DNA of 64,000 bases. Origin: CAVZCC01 sp963773765. Its GTDB lineage: Bacteria; Actinomycetota; Acidimicrobiia; Acidimicrobiales; Microtrichaceae. The DNA is taken from the NCBI GenBank assembly GCA_963773765.1, contig CAVZCC010000001.1:992001-1056000 (forward strand), written 5' to 3'. Below are positions 1 through 12,241 of this stretch, in pieces (within the stretch, counting starts at the first letter, position 1; every line of letters begins with the position of its first letter). Under the pieces are notes generated by a model. The model did not search any database, was not told where the DNA came from, and worked only from the letters and a program-made list of their open reading frames with translations. The position numbers were made by a program, and so were the translations under genes.

Positions 1-403
1 GCACCACGCCCAGCTCGAGCAGCCGGTCGAGGGTGCCCCGGGCCTGCAGGTACTGCGGCGCGCACCATGAAGTCGAGCGGGGCCAGCAGCACCTGGCCGG
101 CGACCAGGTCGGTGGTCGCCCAGGCGACTCGTTCCAGGTCTGCATCAGCCGGGCCTGGCCGACCGCCGAGACCGCCTGCAGCGTGCGGGCGTCACGGGGC
201 CGCGCGCTCACCGGGCCAGCCGAGCGCGGGCAGGCCCGAGCGCCACCGCGCCCGAGGAGACCACGCACGACCTCGTGTCCCACGGGCGCGGAGCCCGGCG
301 ACCTCGTCGGCGGCCTTGGCCACCGCGCCGACGTCGATCACACCGTCTGCGTCGGTCAGGCTGGACGTGCCGATCTTGGCGACACCCTCACGCGCACCCT
401 CAC
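1..403 (-). CDS. proB: Glutamate 5-kinase, partial (runs off the window), frameshifted
   Basis: ProB phosphorylates L-glutamate at the gamma carboxylate, the first step of proline synthesis, in the cytoplasm. Read across frames, the minus strand gives the ProB N-terminal signature KIGTSSLTDADGVIDVG, then a stretch matching LQAVSAVGQARLMQTW and one matching AGQVLLAPLDFM, in the order known for the family. At least three one-base indels are needed to join them. The GTG start at 403 overlaps the obg stop (GTGA), the usual obg-proB coupling. Only about the first 130 residues are inside the window; the 3' part lies beyond position 1. Confidence 0.75.
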
Positions 404-1722
404 GGCTGCAGCCTCCGGGCCTCGTCGAAGGGCTGCACGTCCAGGCGCGACGTCGGACTCGTAGTCGAAGCTGAACCCGCCGATGTGCACGATGTCGCCG
501 TTGCGGGCCCCGGCCCGGGCCAGGGCGCGGTCGACGCCCAGCCGGGCCAGCCGTTCACGGGCCACGTCGAGCGCCTCGGGGTTGGTGAGGTCGGACAGCC
601 CGACCGCCCGGGCGGCCTCCCGGCCGAGCACCTCGAAGCTGCCGTCGTCGCGGCGGCCGATGCGGATGCCCTCCGGCGCGGGCCGCAGCGTCACGAAGCC
701 CTCGGGCTCGGGCTCCGCGTCCCGGGTGCCCTCGACCGTCGACCCGCAACAGCCCCGAGCAGCCGGGGCATGCCCGCGCCGGTGACGGCGGACATCGTCG
801 GCCCGTCGAAGGCGGCCAGCGTGTCTCGGGCTCGGCCAGGTCCGCCCTGGAGCCGACCCGGACCCGGGGACGCTCCAGCAGGTCGGGCCGGTACTGGGCC
901 AGCTCGTCGAGCAGGACGCGCTCCTGGTCCGCCGGTGCTCGGGCCGGCCAGTCGGCGACAGGTCGATCAGCAGCAGCAGGACCCGGGCCCGCTCGATGTG
1001 GCGCAGGAACTGGTGGCCCAGGCCCTCGCCCTCGGCCGCGCCCTCGATCAGGCCGGGGATGTCGGCGACGACCATCTCGAACGCGGCTCGCCGACCGTCG
1101 TCCAGGCGGACCACACCCAGGTTGGGCTCGAGCGTGGTGAACGGGTAGTCGGCGATCTTCGGCTTGGCCGCGGAGATCCGGGAGATGAGCGTGGACTTGC
1201 CCACGTTGGGGAAGCCCGACCAGGGCGACGTCGGCCATGAGCTTGAGCTCCAGGCGGAGCCAGCGCTCCTCGCCGTACCTCGCCCTGCTCGGCGAACGCC
1301 GGCGCCCGCCGCTTGTTGGACAGGAACCGGGCGTTGCCCTTGCCGCCCAGGCCGCCCTCCGCGGCCAGCCAGCGGTCGCCGTCGTGCACGAGGTCGGCGA
1401 GCGACCTCGCCGTCACGGTCCTTGATCGATCGGTGCCGACGGGCACCGTGCACGACCAGTGTCGTCGCCGCCGGCGACCGTGCTTCTTCTTGCCCGAGCC
1501 GTGGGCACCCGCTGGCGGCCTTGCGGTGCGGGTGGTCCCGGAACGCCAGCAGCGACGCGACGTTGCGGTCCGCCACCAGCCAGACGTCGCCGCCCTTGCC
1601 GCCGTCGCCCCCGTCGGGACCGCCCACGGTCGACGTGGGCCTCACGGCGGAACGAGACGCAGCCCGGCGCCACCGTCACCGCCCTTGACGTTGAGGCCAC
1701 ACTCGTCCACGAAGTTCGACAC
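400..1722 (-). CDS. obg: GTPase Obg/CgtA, multiply frameshifted
   Basis: Obg is an essential GTPase that binds the 50S subunit and links ribosome assembly to growth control. The N-terminal glycine-rich Obg fold is visible as NFVDECGLNVKGGDGGAG and GGPDGGDGGKGGDVW. The G domain appears as GFPNVGKSTLISRISAAKPK (G1), DIPGLIEGAAEG (G3) and TTLEPNLGVV. The C-terminal OCT domain ends in NGDIVHIGGFSFDYESDV. These pieces lie in different frames, so several indels interrupt the gene. The GTG at 1722 precedes SNFVDECG. The stop at 400-402 overlaps the proB start. rpmA and rplU lie upstream, as is usual, but a plus-strand dGTPase gene is inserted between. Confidence 0.85.
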
Positions 1723-1885
1723 CCGGACAAGGATACGGGCCGCCCCGGGGTCGAGCCGCGACCCGTTCCGCCGGTCCGGACGGGCTGGCCGGCAGTGTCG
1801 GCGCCGGACCGCAGGCTCGCGGTCGCGGACCGCAGCGTCACTCCGCCCGCCGCGGTCCGACCGGGCCGTGGCCTGGGCCGGCACC

Positions 1886-2998
1886 ATGGCCGGCCACCGC
1901 GTGGACGCGCCGGACCACCCGTGCGCCTCGCCCACGACGGCGCACCGGCACGGTCGGACCAGCCCGGCCGCTGGACCGGCCGGCCCGGGAGGACGCTCGA
2001 GGACGCCACGCTCGCCGCCGGGCGCCACCCGGTCCTCGCGGCGCCGGCGACCGGGCCCGGCCGGAGGCCCCCGACCCGGAGCGCACCTGCTTCGAACGCG
2101 ACCGGGACCGCATCCTGCACGCGCACGGCGTTCCGCCGCCTGGCCGGCAAGACCCAGGTGTTCGTCTTCCCCGACGACCACCAGCGCACCCGGCTCACCC
2201 ACGCGCTCGAGGTCGCCCAGGTCGCCGACGGCCATCGCCCGGTCGCATCGGCCTCAACGTGGCGCTCACCGAGGCCATCGCCCTCGGCCACGACTGCGGC
2301 CACGGCCCGGGCGGGCACGCCAGCGAGGACGCCTTCAGCCCCTACGTCGCCGGGCGGCTACGACCACGCCGTCTGGGGCGCCGACGTCGTGCTCGCGCCG
2401 CTCAACCTGTGCGCCGAGACGCTCGACGGCATCCGCAACCACTCGTGGTCCCGGCCTGCACCCTCCACCCCCGAGGGCGAGGTCGTCGCCTGGGCCGACC
2501 GCATCGCCTACGTCTGCCACGACTTCGAGGACGCCGTGCACGCCGGGATCATCGTCGCCCGAGCAGCTGCCCGCCGCTGGTGCGCGAGCGCTGCGGCGAC
2601 CGGCGCAGCCGCCAGCTGCACGCCTTCATCGACGGCGTGGTCGAGGCCGTGCGCTCCACCGGCACGGGTCGGCATGACCGAGCCGCTGGCCGAGGCCCTC
2701 GCCGAGTTCCGGCGCTTCAACTACGACCACATCTACATGCGCGCCGGCCTCGCTGGCGCAGTCCGAGTCGGTCATCCGGGTGCTGCGGGCCCTGGTCGAG
2801 CACTACGCGCGACCAGCCCGACGCCCATCCCCCGGCCCGGCCGAGCCGCCGACGGGCGCCTGGCAGCCGGCTCAGCGCCGCAGGCGCTGCGCGAGGCCGT
2901 CACCTACGTCGGCGGCATGACCGACCGCTTCGCCTTCGCCCAGGCCACCGACCTGCTGGGCTGGCGCACCCGAGGACCTGCCCGTCGGCATCGCCTGA
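1886..2998 (+). CDS. dgt: dGTP triphosphohydrolase-like HD protein, frameshifted
   Basis: This family of HD-domain enzymes hydrolyses dNTPs to nucleoside and triphosphate. Joined across frames, the plus strand reads PDPERTCFERDRDRILHA, FRRLAGKTQVFVF, RTRLTHALEVAQVA, then the HD core ALGHDCGHGPGGHASEDAF, a histidine-aspartate metal site typical of bacterial Dgt-like proteins. It ends with DRFAFAQATDLLGW and a TGA at 2996-2998. At least six frame changes are needed. The start is uncertain: the ATG at 1886 is the nearest plausible one before the conserved N-terminal block. It lies opposite to obg and rpmA and shares no operon with them. Confidence 0.75.
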
Positions 2999-3099
2999 GC
3001 GCCGGCCCGGCCCGCAGCACGGGCCGGGCGGGACCGGCTCCGAGCCGAGCGGGCACGGCTCGCAGCGGACGGCGGGTCGGAGCTGGTCGGTGCGGTCGC

Positions 3100-3357
3100 T
3101 CAGTCGGCGACGCGGCAGCACGTTCACGATCTTGCGGTTGCGGCGGGAGCCGAACTTCACCTGTGCCGTCGGCCAGGGCGAACAGCGTGTCGTCGCCGCC
3201 GATGCCGACGTTCTCGCCGGGGTGGATCCGGGTGCCGCGCTGGCGCACGATGATGGCGCCGGCGTGACGACGCCGCCGTCGTACACCTTCACGCCGAGGC
3301 GCTTGCTCTTGAGTCACGGCCGTTCCTGGTGGAGCCGCCGCCCTTGGTCTTCGACAT
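3100..3357 (-). CDS. rpmA: 50S ribosomal protein L27, frameshifted
   Basis: L27 sits at the peptidyl-transferase side of the 50S subunit. The ATG at 3357 starts MSKTKGGGS, followed across frames by GVKVYDGGVV, AGAIIVRQRGTRIHPGENV, GIGGDDTLFALADGT and KFGSRRNRKIVNVLP, which is the complete L27 sequence order. Three or more single-base shifts break it. The stop at 3100 requires one last shift near the C terminus. It follows rplU by 12 bases, the universal rplU-rpmA pair. Expected length is about 85 residues, which fits the span. Confidence 0.88.
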
Positions 3358-3369
3358 GGTGTGGTCCTC

Positions 3370-3678
3370 TCAGCCCTTGGAGATGCCGGTGATCTCGATG
3401 GCGAGTACGTCTGGCGGTGACCCCACCGACGTGCGCTTGTTCGACTTGTTCTTGTAGGTGAAGGCGTTGATCTTCGGGCCCTTCACCTCATCGACCACCC
3501 GGGCCGAGACCGTGGCACCGGCCAGCTGGTCGGGCGTGGCCAGGACGGTGTCGCCGTCGACGAGCATGACCGGGGCGAGCTGCACCTCGCTCTCGGGCTC
3601 ACCGACGAGCTCGACGCGGAGGCGCTGGCCCTCTTCGACGCGATACTGCTTTCCACCGGTCTTCACGACTGCATACAT
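3370..3678 (-). CDS. rplU: 50S ribosomal protein L21
   Basis: L21 binds 23S rRNA domain VI. The ATG at 3678 opens MYAVVKTGGKQYRVEEGQ, followed by LAPVMLVDGDTVLATP and, near the end, FTYKNKSNKRTSVG and AIEITGI, giving 102 residues, a normal L21 length. One segment, GSPPDVLA at about residues 85-92, is out of register. The same bases shifted by one would read GHRQTYS, the expected L21 sequence, so two compensating indels are likely here. It is followed by rpmA. An upstream in-frame GTG at 3690 is a less likely start. Confidence 0.92.
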   Translation of the reverse strand: MYAVVKTGGKQYRVEEGQRLRVELVGEPESEVQLAPVMLVDGDTVLATPDQLAGATVSARVVDEVKGPKINAFTYKNKSNKRTSVGSPPDVLAIEITGISKG

Positions 3679-3785
3679 ACGGTCTGCCACGTTACTGCCC
3701 GGACGGCTCCGGCGCACGTCGGGACCGGCGCCAACGTCACACCCGGCGCTGCACCGGGCCGGTCGACCCGGACCGGCCATCCGGG

Positions 3786-5616
<1,831 letters not shown>

Positions 5617-6339
5617 GGGACGTTCCCCTCGTGACGCACGCGCCAGGGCGTGCGGGGACGGCGCGGCGAGCTCGATCGGCTCGCGGCGGTCGCCGTCACT
5701 CGTGATCCATTGATGCGTCCGGACGACCCGGGCCGGCTCCTCGTCCAGCCGCATGGCGGCCAGGAGCTCGGCGGGTCGGACGCTGCGAGGCTTGGTCCCG
5801 AGCTCCGCGGTGAGCAGGGTCCCCTCTGCGGTCCGCTCCGCGACCAGGTCGAGGAGCAGCGGGCGCAGGTCCTCGCGTACCTGCTTGCCCTTGCGGACCA
5901 GTTCGAGCGGCAGTTCGTCGGCCGCCAGCAGCTGCGCTGCCCGGGCCACCACCTCGTCCGCGTCCGCGGCGGAGAGGTGGAACTGCCAGGTGCTGGAGGT
6001 CACTGCGTCCTGCAACGAGGGCGTCCCGGGCTCCAGCTCCCGGGCCGCCGTGGTGGTGACCCCGACCGGCAGGCAGGGGTCCAGACGATCGGCCAGGTCG
6101 TCGACCCGGCCCACACCCGGACGGTCCTCGTCCAGGTCCACGTCGAAGTACTCGGCCAGGCCCTCGTAGCCGGTGGAGAGCGCCAGACCGAAGTGCAGCC
6201 TGGCGTGGGGCGAGAACCCCTGGCTGTAGGCCACCGGGAGGTCGGCCCGGCGCACGGCCCGCTCGATGATCCGGGCCAGGTCGCGGTGCGACAGGAACCG
6301 GACCTTGCCGAGCTTGCTGTACCGGACCCTGGCCCGCAT
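5617..6339 (-). CDS. DUF2344 / TIGR03936 radical-SAM-linked protein
   Basis: The ATG at 6339 overlaps the radical SAM stop (TGATG). The protein begins MRARVRYSKLGKVRFLSHRD, the diagnostic start of the TIGR03936 (DUF2344) family, which is almost always next to a TIGR03960 radical SAM gene and rne in actinobacteria. Its function is unknown; an RNA or tRNA modification role is often assumed but not shown here. About 235 residues are readable without a break. No stop codon occurs before the rne ATG at 5616, and the frame stays open into RNase E. The 3' boundary given is therefore the base before the rne start, not a seen stop. Either a stop was lost to an indel or the two are fused. Confidence 0.82.
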
Positions 6340-8327
6340 CACACCACCCCGGCCTGGGGCCGGCTCGACAGGGTGACGGGCACCGCGCCCCCCACCGAGA
6401 GGTCCTGGCCGGTGCCCTGGCTGCCTCCGGCCGGTGGGGTGGCCGAGGCCACGATGTGCTCGATGCCGTAGCCCGTGCACGCCCCGCAGTCGTAGCAGGG
6501 GGTCCAGCGGCAGTCGGGCAGGCCGACCTCGTCCAGGGCGTCCCGCCAGTCCTGCCACAGGAAGTCCTTGTGCAGGCCGGCGTTGAGGTGGTCCCAGGGC
6601 AGGACCTCGTCCTCGGTGCGGTGTCGGTGGGCGTACCAGTCCATGGACAGCCCGTGGGCCGCCATGGCCTCCTCCCACAGGTCGAGCCGGAAGCACTCCG
6701 ACCACTCCTGGAAGGTGCCGCCCCGACGCCAGACCTCCTCGATGACCGGGCCCAGCCGGCGGTCACCGCGGCTGACGATGCCCTCGGCCAGCGTGGCCCT
6801 GGGATCGTGCCACTTCATCTGCACACCGTGCTGGCGGCGCGTGGTGTCACGCAGCAGGTGCAGCTTGCGCTGCAGCTCCACCACGGTGTTCTGGCCGAAC
6901 CACTGGAACGGCGTGTGGGCCTTGGGCACGAAGCCACCGACCGAGACCGTCACCGACGGGCCCTTGTGGTACTTGCGGCCCAGCTCCACGCAGTTGCGGG
7001 CCAGCTCGGCGATGCCCAGGGTGTCCTCGTCGGTCTCGGTGGGCAGCCCGGTGAGGAAGTACAGCTTCATGCGACGCCAGCCCTGGGAGTAGGCCGACTC
7101 CACCGCGTCGTACAGGTCCTGTTCACGGATGAGCTTGTTGATGACCTGTCGCATGCGCCAGGTCCCGGCCTCCGGAGCGAAGGTCAGTCCGGTCCGGCGG
7201 CCCTTCTGGAGCTGCGACGCGATCTCCACGCCGAAGGCGTCCACCCGCAGCGACGGCAACGACACCGACACACGGCCGCACGCCTCGTCGTCCACGATCC
7301 CGCCGACCACATCCGCGATGCCGGAGAAGTCCGCGGTGGACAACGACGTGAGGGCCACCTCGTCGTAGCCGGTGCGCCGGAGGCCGTCGGCCACCATGGA
7401 CCGGACCTGCTCGGCCGGCCGTTCCCGCACGGGTCGCGTGATCATGCCGGCCTGGCAGAAGCGACAACCCCGGGTGCACCCCCGGAAGACCTCCACGTTG
7501 AGGCGGTCGTGGACCACCTCGGTGAGCGGGACGAGCTGCCGGCGGGGGTAGGGCCACTCGGCCAGGTCAGCGATGGTGCGCTTCTCCACCACCTCGGGCG
7601 CCTCGGCCCAGCGGGGCTCCACCGCGGCCAGGTGTTCGCCGTCGTAGCTGACCTCGTAGGCGGCCGGGACGTAGACCCCGGGCACCCGGCACAGGGCCCG
7701 CAGGACCTCCTCACGGCCGTGGCGACCGGAGGCCTTCCAGTCCCCCACCACCCGGGTGATCTCGGACACGACCTCCTCGCCGTCGCCCAGGACCACCAGG
7801 TCCACGAAGTCGGCGATGGGCTCGGGGTTGTAGGTGCAGTGACCGCCCACGGCGACCAGGGGATGGTGGGCCCGGCGCTCGGCGGCCCGCACCGGCACCC
7901 CGGCCAGGTCGATGCAGTTGAGCAGGTTGGTGTAGGTCAGCTCGGCCGACAGGTTGAACGCCAGCAGGTCGAACGCGGCGGCCGGCCGGTGGGTGTCCAC
8001 GCTGAACAGCGGCACCCCGGCGGCCCGCATCTCCGCCTCCAGGTCCACCCACGGGGCGTAGGACCGCTCCGCCAGGGCGTCCGGGCGCTCGTTGATGATC
8101 TCGTAGAGGATCTGCAGGCCCTGGTTGGGCAGGCCGATCTCGTAGGTGTCGGGGTAGGTCAGGAGCCAGGCCACGGGGCCGCCCGGGACGTCCGCCGACC
8201 AGTCCGGGGTGGTGGCGCCGTCCTCGCAGCCGATGTAGCGGGCCGGCTTCTGCACCCGGGGCAGCAACGGCTCGAGGCGATCCCACAGACCCAGGACCTC
8301 GTGGGATTCGGCCTGATGGACGGACAT
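6339..8327 (-). CDS. TIGR03960 family B12-binding-domain radical SAM protein
   Basis: An intact 662-residue protein. The N-terminal half (about residues 30-230) has the B12-binding-like Rossmann region with YPDTYEIGLPNQGLQILYE and VAVGGHCTYNPEP. The radical SAM core contains the 4Fe-4S motif CTRGCRFC at about residue 285. The C-terminal region holds a second cysteine set, CYDCGACTGYG. It is the standard partner of the DUF2344 gene that overlaps its stop, and rodA lies just upstream. The substrate is unknown. No frameshift is seen, unlike the genes on either side of this clean stretch. Confidence 0.9.
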   Translation of the reverse strand: MSVHQAESHEVLGLWDRLEPLLPRVQKPARYIGCEDGATTPDWSADVPGGPVAWLLTYPDTYEIGLPNQGLQILYEIINERPDALAERSYAPWVDLEAEMRAAGVPLFSVDTHRPAAAFDLLAFNLSAELTYTNLLNCIDLAGVPVRAAERRAHHPLVAVGGHCTYNPEPIADFVDLVVLGDGEEVVSEITRVVGDWKASGRHGREEVLRALCRVPGVYVPAAYEVSYDGEHLAAVEPRWAEAPEVVEKRTIADLAEWPYPRRQLVPLTEVVHDRLNVEVFRGCTRGCRFCQAGMITRPVRERPAEQVRSMVADGLRRTGYDEVALTSLSTADFSGIADVVGGIVDDEACGRVSVSLPSLRVDAFGVEIASQLQKGRRTGLTFAPEAGTWRMRQVINKLIREQDLYDAVESAYSQGWRRMKLYFLTGLPTETDEDTLGIAELARNCVELGRKYHKGPSVTVSVGGFVPKAHTPFQWFGQNTVVELQRKLHLLRDTTRRQHGVQMKWHDPRATLAEGIVSRGDRRLGPVIEEVWRRGGTFQEWSECFRLDLWEEAMAAHGLSMDWYAHRHRTEDEVLPWDHLNAGLHKDFLWQDWRDALDEVGLPDCRWTPCYDCGACTGYGIEHIVASATPPAGGSQGTGQDLSVGGAVPVTLSSRPQAGVV

Positions 8328-8377
8328 GGTGGGGAAAGTGTACCGGGGGTGACCCACCGGTACGGAACCGCCTCCTG

Positions 8378-9530
8378 TCAGGCGAAACGGTGCATGTGCA
8401 CCGACTGGACCAGCCCCAGCGCGACGAACGACGCCAGCACCGACGAACCGCCCTGGGACACGAGGGGCAACGGGATGCCGGTGATCGGCATGATGCCCAG
8501 GTTCATGCCGATGTTCTCGAAGATGTGGAACAGGAACATCGACAGCACCCCGACGCAGATCAACATGCCCATGGGGTCCGCGGCCAGCTGGGCGATCCGC
8601 CAGATCCGCCAGATCATGATCCCGAAGAGCAGCACCAGCGCGCCGGCGCCGACGAAGCCGAACTCCTCCCCGGCCACGGTGAAGATGAAGTCGGTCTGCT
8701 GCGCGGGCACGTAGCCCGCGCCGCGTCGAGGGACCCTTGCCGAAGCCGTACCCGGTCAGGCCACCCGAGCGAGATGGCGGTCTGGGCCTGCTTCACGTTG
8801 TAGCCGACCTCCTCGAGACGCTGTCGGGGTGGCGAAGGACGAGCAGCCGGTCCTTCTGGTACTGGTCGAGCGTGTCCGAGCTGAGGATGCCGAACACGGC
8901 CACCACGCCCAGCAGCACCAGCACCGCCAGGTGGCGCATCTTCACCCCGGCCACCACGAGCATGCCCGAGGCCGACGACGATGAACACCAGTGCCGAGCC
9001 CAGGTCGGGCTGCAGCAGCGTGAGCACGCACGGGCACGCCGATCAGGCCCGAGCGCCATGGCCAGGCGGCGCAGGTCGACCTCGTCGACCGAGCCCAGGA
9101 AGGCCGCGACGGCGATGATGGTGGCCAGCTTGCCGAGCTCGGCGGGCTGCAGCACCACCGGACCGAACCGGTACCAGCCCTTGGTGCCGTTGACCGTCGA
9201 GCCGAGCGGCGTCAGCACGCCGAGCAGCAGCACGATGCCGGCCGCGTAGATCATCGGCCACCAGTCGGCGATGCGCCGGTAGTCGATCAGCGAGATGACC
9301 GCCATCGCCGACCACGCCGACGCCGACGAAGCACGACCTGGCGGGCCACCACACCCACGCCGCCGTCGAAGCGGCGGGTGGCGCTGTAGACCATGACCAG
9401 CCCGATGCACGACGATGAGCCCGGTGACGATCAGCAGCGCCAGGTCGACGTGGCGCCAGGGCGCGGACAGGTCACGGGCGCGGAAGCGCGGCGCCCGGCC
9501 GGCTCGGTGCGGTCGACCGGAGTGCAGCAT
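8378..9530 (-). CDS. rodA: Rod-shape peptidoglycan glycosyltransferase RodA, frameshifted
   Basis: RodA is a SEDS-family polytopic membrane glycosyltransferase that polymerises lipid II with PBP2. The N-terminal part reads APWRHVDLALLIVTGLIVV, then LIDYRRIADWWPMIYAAG and GTKGWYRFGPVVLQPAELGK. The C-terminal 110 residues (8,378-8,710) are intact and contain FENIGMNLGIMPITGIPLPL and VSQGGSS, the SEDS signature. About five indels fall between 8,710 and 9,430. The ATG at 9530 shares one base with the pbpA stop (TGATG), so translation is coupled. Confidence 0.88.
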
Positions 9531-11724
9531 CAGTCGTTCACCCCGAGCGGCATCGTTCGCGGCCGCTGGCCGCCAGCGCCTCCGCGCGGCCGCGTCACAG
9601 GCCGCCTGGTCCTCGACCGTGCAGGCCGCGGGGACCTCACCCTTGCGACGCCGGGGCGAGGATGCGGAACGCGAGCGGGGCCGCGACCGTGCCACCGAAG
9701 CCGGCCTCGGGGATGACCACGGCCGATCGCGTACTGCGGCGGGAACCCGCCGCACGGCCGGTCCCCACCCGACGAAGAGCGACGGTGTCGGCCTTGCTTG
9801 TTCACCTGGGCCGTGCCGGTCTTGCCCGCCATCGGCCACGCCGTCGGGCTGGCCCGCCACGGCGCACGCTGCCGTGCCCGCGCCGTTCTGGGTCACGCCC
9901 AGGAACCCGCTCCAGAGCTTCTGGTAGTGGACCGGGTCCACTCGCACCGTGCCCGGCGCCTCGGGTGCGATCTCGCGGACCAGCGTCGAAGTTGCCGAGT
10001 TCCTCGCCCGGCGGCTTGGTGGGTCGATCGTGCGGGTCACCGTGTGACACGACCTGCGGCCGGTAGCGGGTGCCGCCGTTGGCGAACGTCGAGTAGGCGT
10101 CGGCCAGCTGCAGCGGCGTGGCCAGCACGTCGCCCTGGCCGATCGACATGTTGATGTTGTCGCCGGCTGTCCAGTCCCCGGTCATGAACAGGCTCCGGGC
10201 GGGCCTCGAAGGCCTCCTTGCGCTGCTGCGGGCGTGGGCAGCCGACCCGCGGTTCTCCCCCGGCAGGGCGATGCCGGTCTTGCGGCCCAGGCCGAACTCG
10301 GCGGCCGCGTCCTGGATCGGGGTCTCACCGAACTCGCCCGCGGTTCCAGAACTTGTCGCCGATCCGGTAGTAGTAGACGTCCGACGACACGGTCATGCGA
10401 CTCGGCGAGGTTCGACCGCGCCGTGCGCAGTCCGCCCGGCGTTCTGGATCTCGCACGTGTCGCCCGTGCAGTTCTCGACGCTGTAGTACGCCGGGGTCGT
10501 TGACGACCTCGTCGCCGCCGGGACGGAGGAACCCGGTGCGCTGCGCGGCGTACGGCGGTGAACAGCTTGAACGTCGAGCCCGGTGCGTACGTGCCCTGCA
10601 ACGCCCAGTTGACCAGCGGCGGCCGCTGTTCGGGTCGTTGAGCACGGCCCACAGGTCCGAGGAGATCCCGTTGACGACCGAGGTCGGGTCGTAGTCGGGT
10701 ACGACGCCATGGCCAGGATCTGGCCCGTCGTCGGGTCCTGGATCACCACCGAGCCCTGGGGCGCGTTAGCCGGACACGCCGCGGGCGGTGTCGCCGACCT
10801 GGTCGGTGACCAGCCGCCCCCGAGCGACTCGATCTTGGCCGCCAGCAGGCGCTCGGCGTGGGCCTGCAGGTCGATGTCGATGGTGAGCCAGATGTCGTCG
10901 CCGGCCGTCGGGCGACGTGCGTTCGATACGACGTCGACCAGGTCGCCCTTGGCGTTGACCTCGATGGTGCGCTTGCCCGGGCACCGCCGCGCAGGTCGCT
11001 CTCGTAGGACCGCTCCACGCCGGTCTTGCCGATCGAGTCGCCGAGCTCGTACGGCTTCTCCTGGCGACCGTCGGCCGCCGTGGTGGTGGTGGACGACGTG
11101 GTGGTGGTGGACACTCGGCGCCCGGCACCGTGCCGCCCCGCTCCACCAGCTCCTCCTCGTTGATCTCGCCGACGTAGCCCACCAGGTGCACGGCGAGCGG
11201 TGCCGTAGGGGTAGACGCGCACGGCCTTGCGCTCCACCACCACGCCGGGGAACCGGTCGGCCCGCTCGGCCAGGTAGATCTCGACGTCCTCGGTCACGTC
11301 CTCGGCGATGGGCACGTACGCCTGCGGCGCGTAGCGCTTGTCGTCGTAGGCTTCTCGACGTCGCTCACCTTCGTCGGCCACGCCGACCGAGACGAGGGTG
11401 TCGGCCAGGTCCACGAACATCTCGCGTCGCGTTCCTCCTCGGTCATCTTGCGCAGCGGCTCACGGTCGAGCGCCACCACGATCGAGGTCCGGTTGTCCAC
11501 CAGGACCTTGCCGTTGCGGTCCAGGATGCGGCCCCGGGGGCGCCTCCTCGTGGATGACCCGCAGGCGGTTGGAGACCGAGGCCGACCTCGAACTTCTGGC
11601 GGTCGATGCCCTGCAGGAACCACAACCGCACGAAGAGCGCGAGGAACAGGGAGAGCGCGACGATGCCCACCGCGCTCAGTCGCACCTGCTTCGAGTCGGT
11701 GTCCATGTCAGGCCGGTCCGTCAT
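9530..11724 (-). CDS. mrdA: Penicillin-binding protein 2 (class B transpeptidase), frameshifted
   Basis: PBP2 crosslinks peptidoglycan and works with RodA in elongation. The ATG at 11724 gives MTDRPDMD and then a single N-terminal membrane helix (VGIVALSLFLALFVRLWFL). The dimerisation region includes RGRILDRNGKVLVDNRTS and YVGEINEEELVERGG. The transpeptidase nucleophile motif is APGSTFKLFTA (SxxK) and the KTG motif is AGKTGTAQ. At about 11,060-11,120 there is a Ser/Thr-rich insertion (VSTTTTSSTTTT) just before the region with DSIGKTGVE. More than ten indels break the frame. mreD lies upstream and rodA downstream. Confidence 0.88.
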
Positions 11725-11734
11725 CACGGTCCAG

Positions 11735-12241
11735 CTACGGGCCTGCAGCGGGTCGTGCCTCGGCCCACCGGCACACCGCCAGCGCGGGCAGCGCGAGCAG
11801 GCCGTTGACCACCGAGACGATACCGACGATGGCCCCCAGGCGCGGATCGCACAATGAGTGTTGTCCCAGCAAGTGGCCGATGGCGGCGTAGAGGATGATG
11901 CCCACGGCGCTGGACAGCACCACCAGGCCCACGGAGATCCAACGGGCGGGCCGCACCACGGTGTCCCCTGCCACACCGGCTGCGTAGCCGGTGAGGGCAT
12001 AGGCCAGCGCCGAGACGCCGAACCGGCCGGGCAGGAACAGGTCCAGCAGCAGCCCGGACACGAAGCCCACGCCGGCTCCTCGGCCCGGCCCGCCGCTCAG
12101 GCCGGCACAGATCGCCAGCAGCAGCATGAGGTCGGGGTGGACCCCTGCGATGCGCAGGTCGATGAGCAGGCCGATCTGCAGGATGAGCGCGACGGAGACC
12201 ACCAGCGTCCAGCGCAGGATGATCCGGGGTTCGACGATCAC
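11735..12241 (-). CDS. mreD: Rod shape-determining protein MreD
   Basis: A 168-residue membrane protein of the elongasome. It is intact, which is unusual in this damaged block. It begins with a GTG (VIVEPRIILRWTLVV) at 12241 that overlaps the mreC stop (GTGA). It has five or six hydrophobic segments, for example ALILQIGLLIDL, GVGFVSGLLLDLFLPGRFGV and VGLVVLSSAVGIILYAAIG. The FVSGLLLDLF pattern is typical of MreD. It lies between mreC and pbpA in the usual order mreB-mreC-mreD-pbpA-rodA. Confidence 0.88.
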   Translation of the reverse strand: MIVEPRIILRWTLVVSVALILQIGLLIDLRIAGVHPDLMLLLAICAGLSGGPGRGAGVGFVSGLLLDLFLPGRFGVSALAYALTGYAAGVAGDTVVRPARWISVGLVVLSSAVGIILYAAIGHLLGQHSLCDPRLGAIVGIVSVVNGLLALPALAVCRWAEARPAAGP

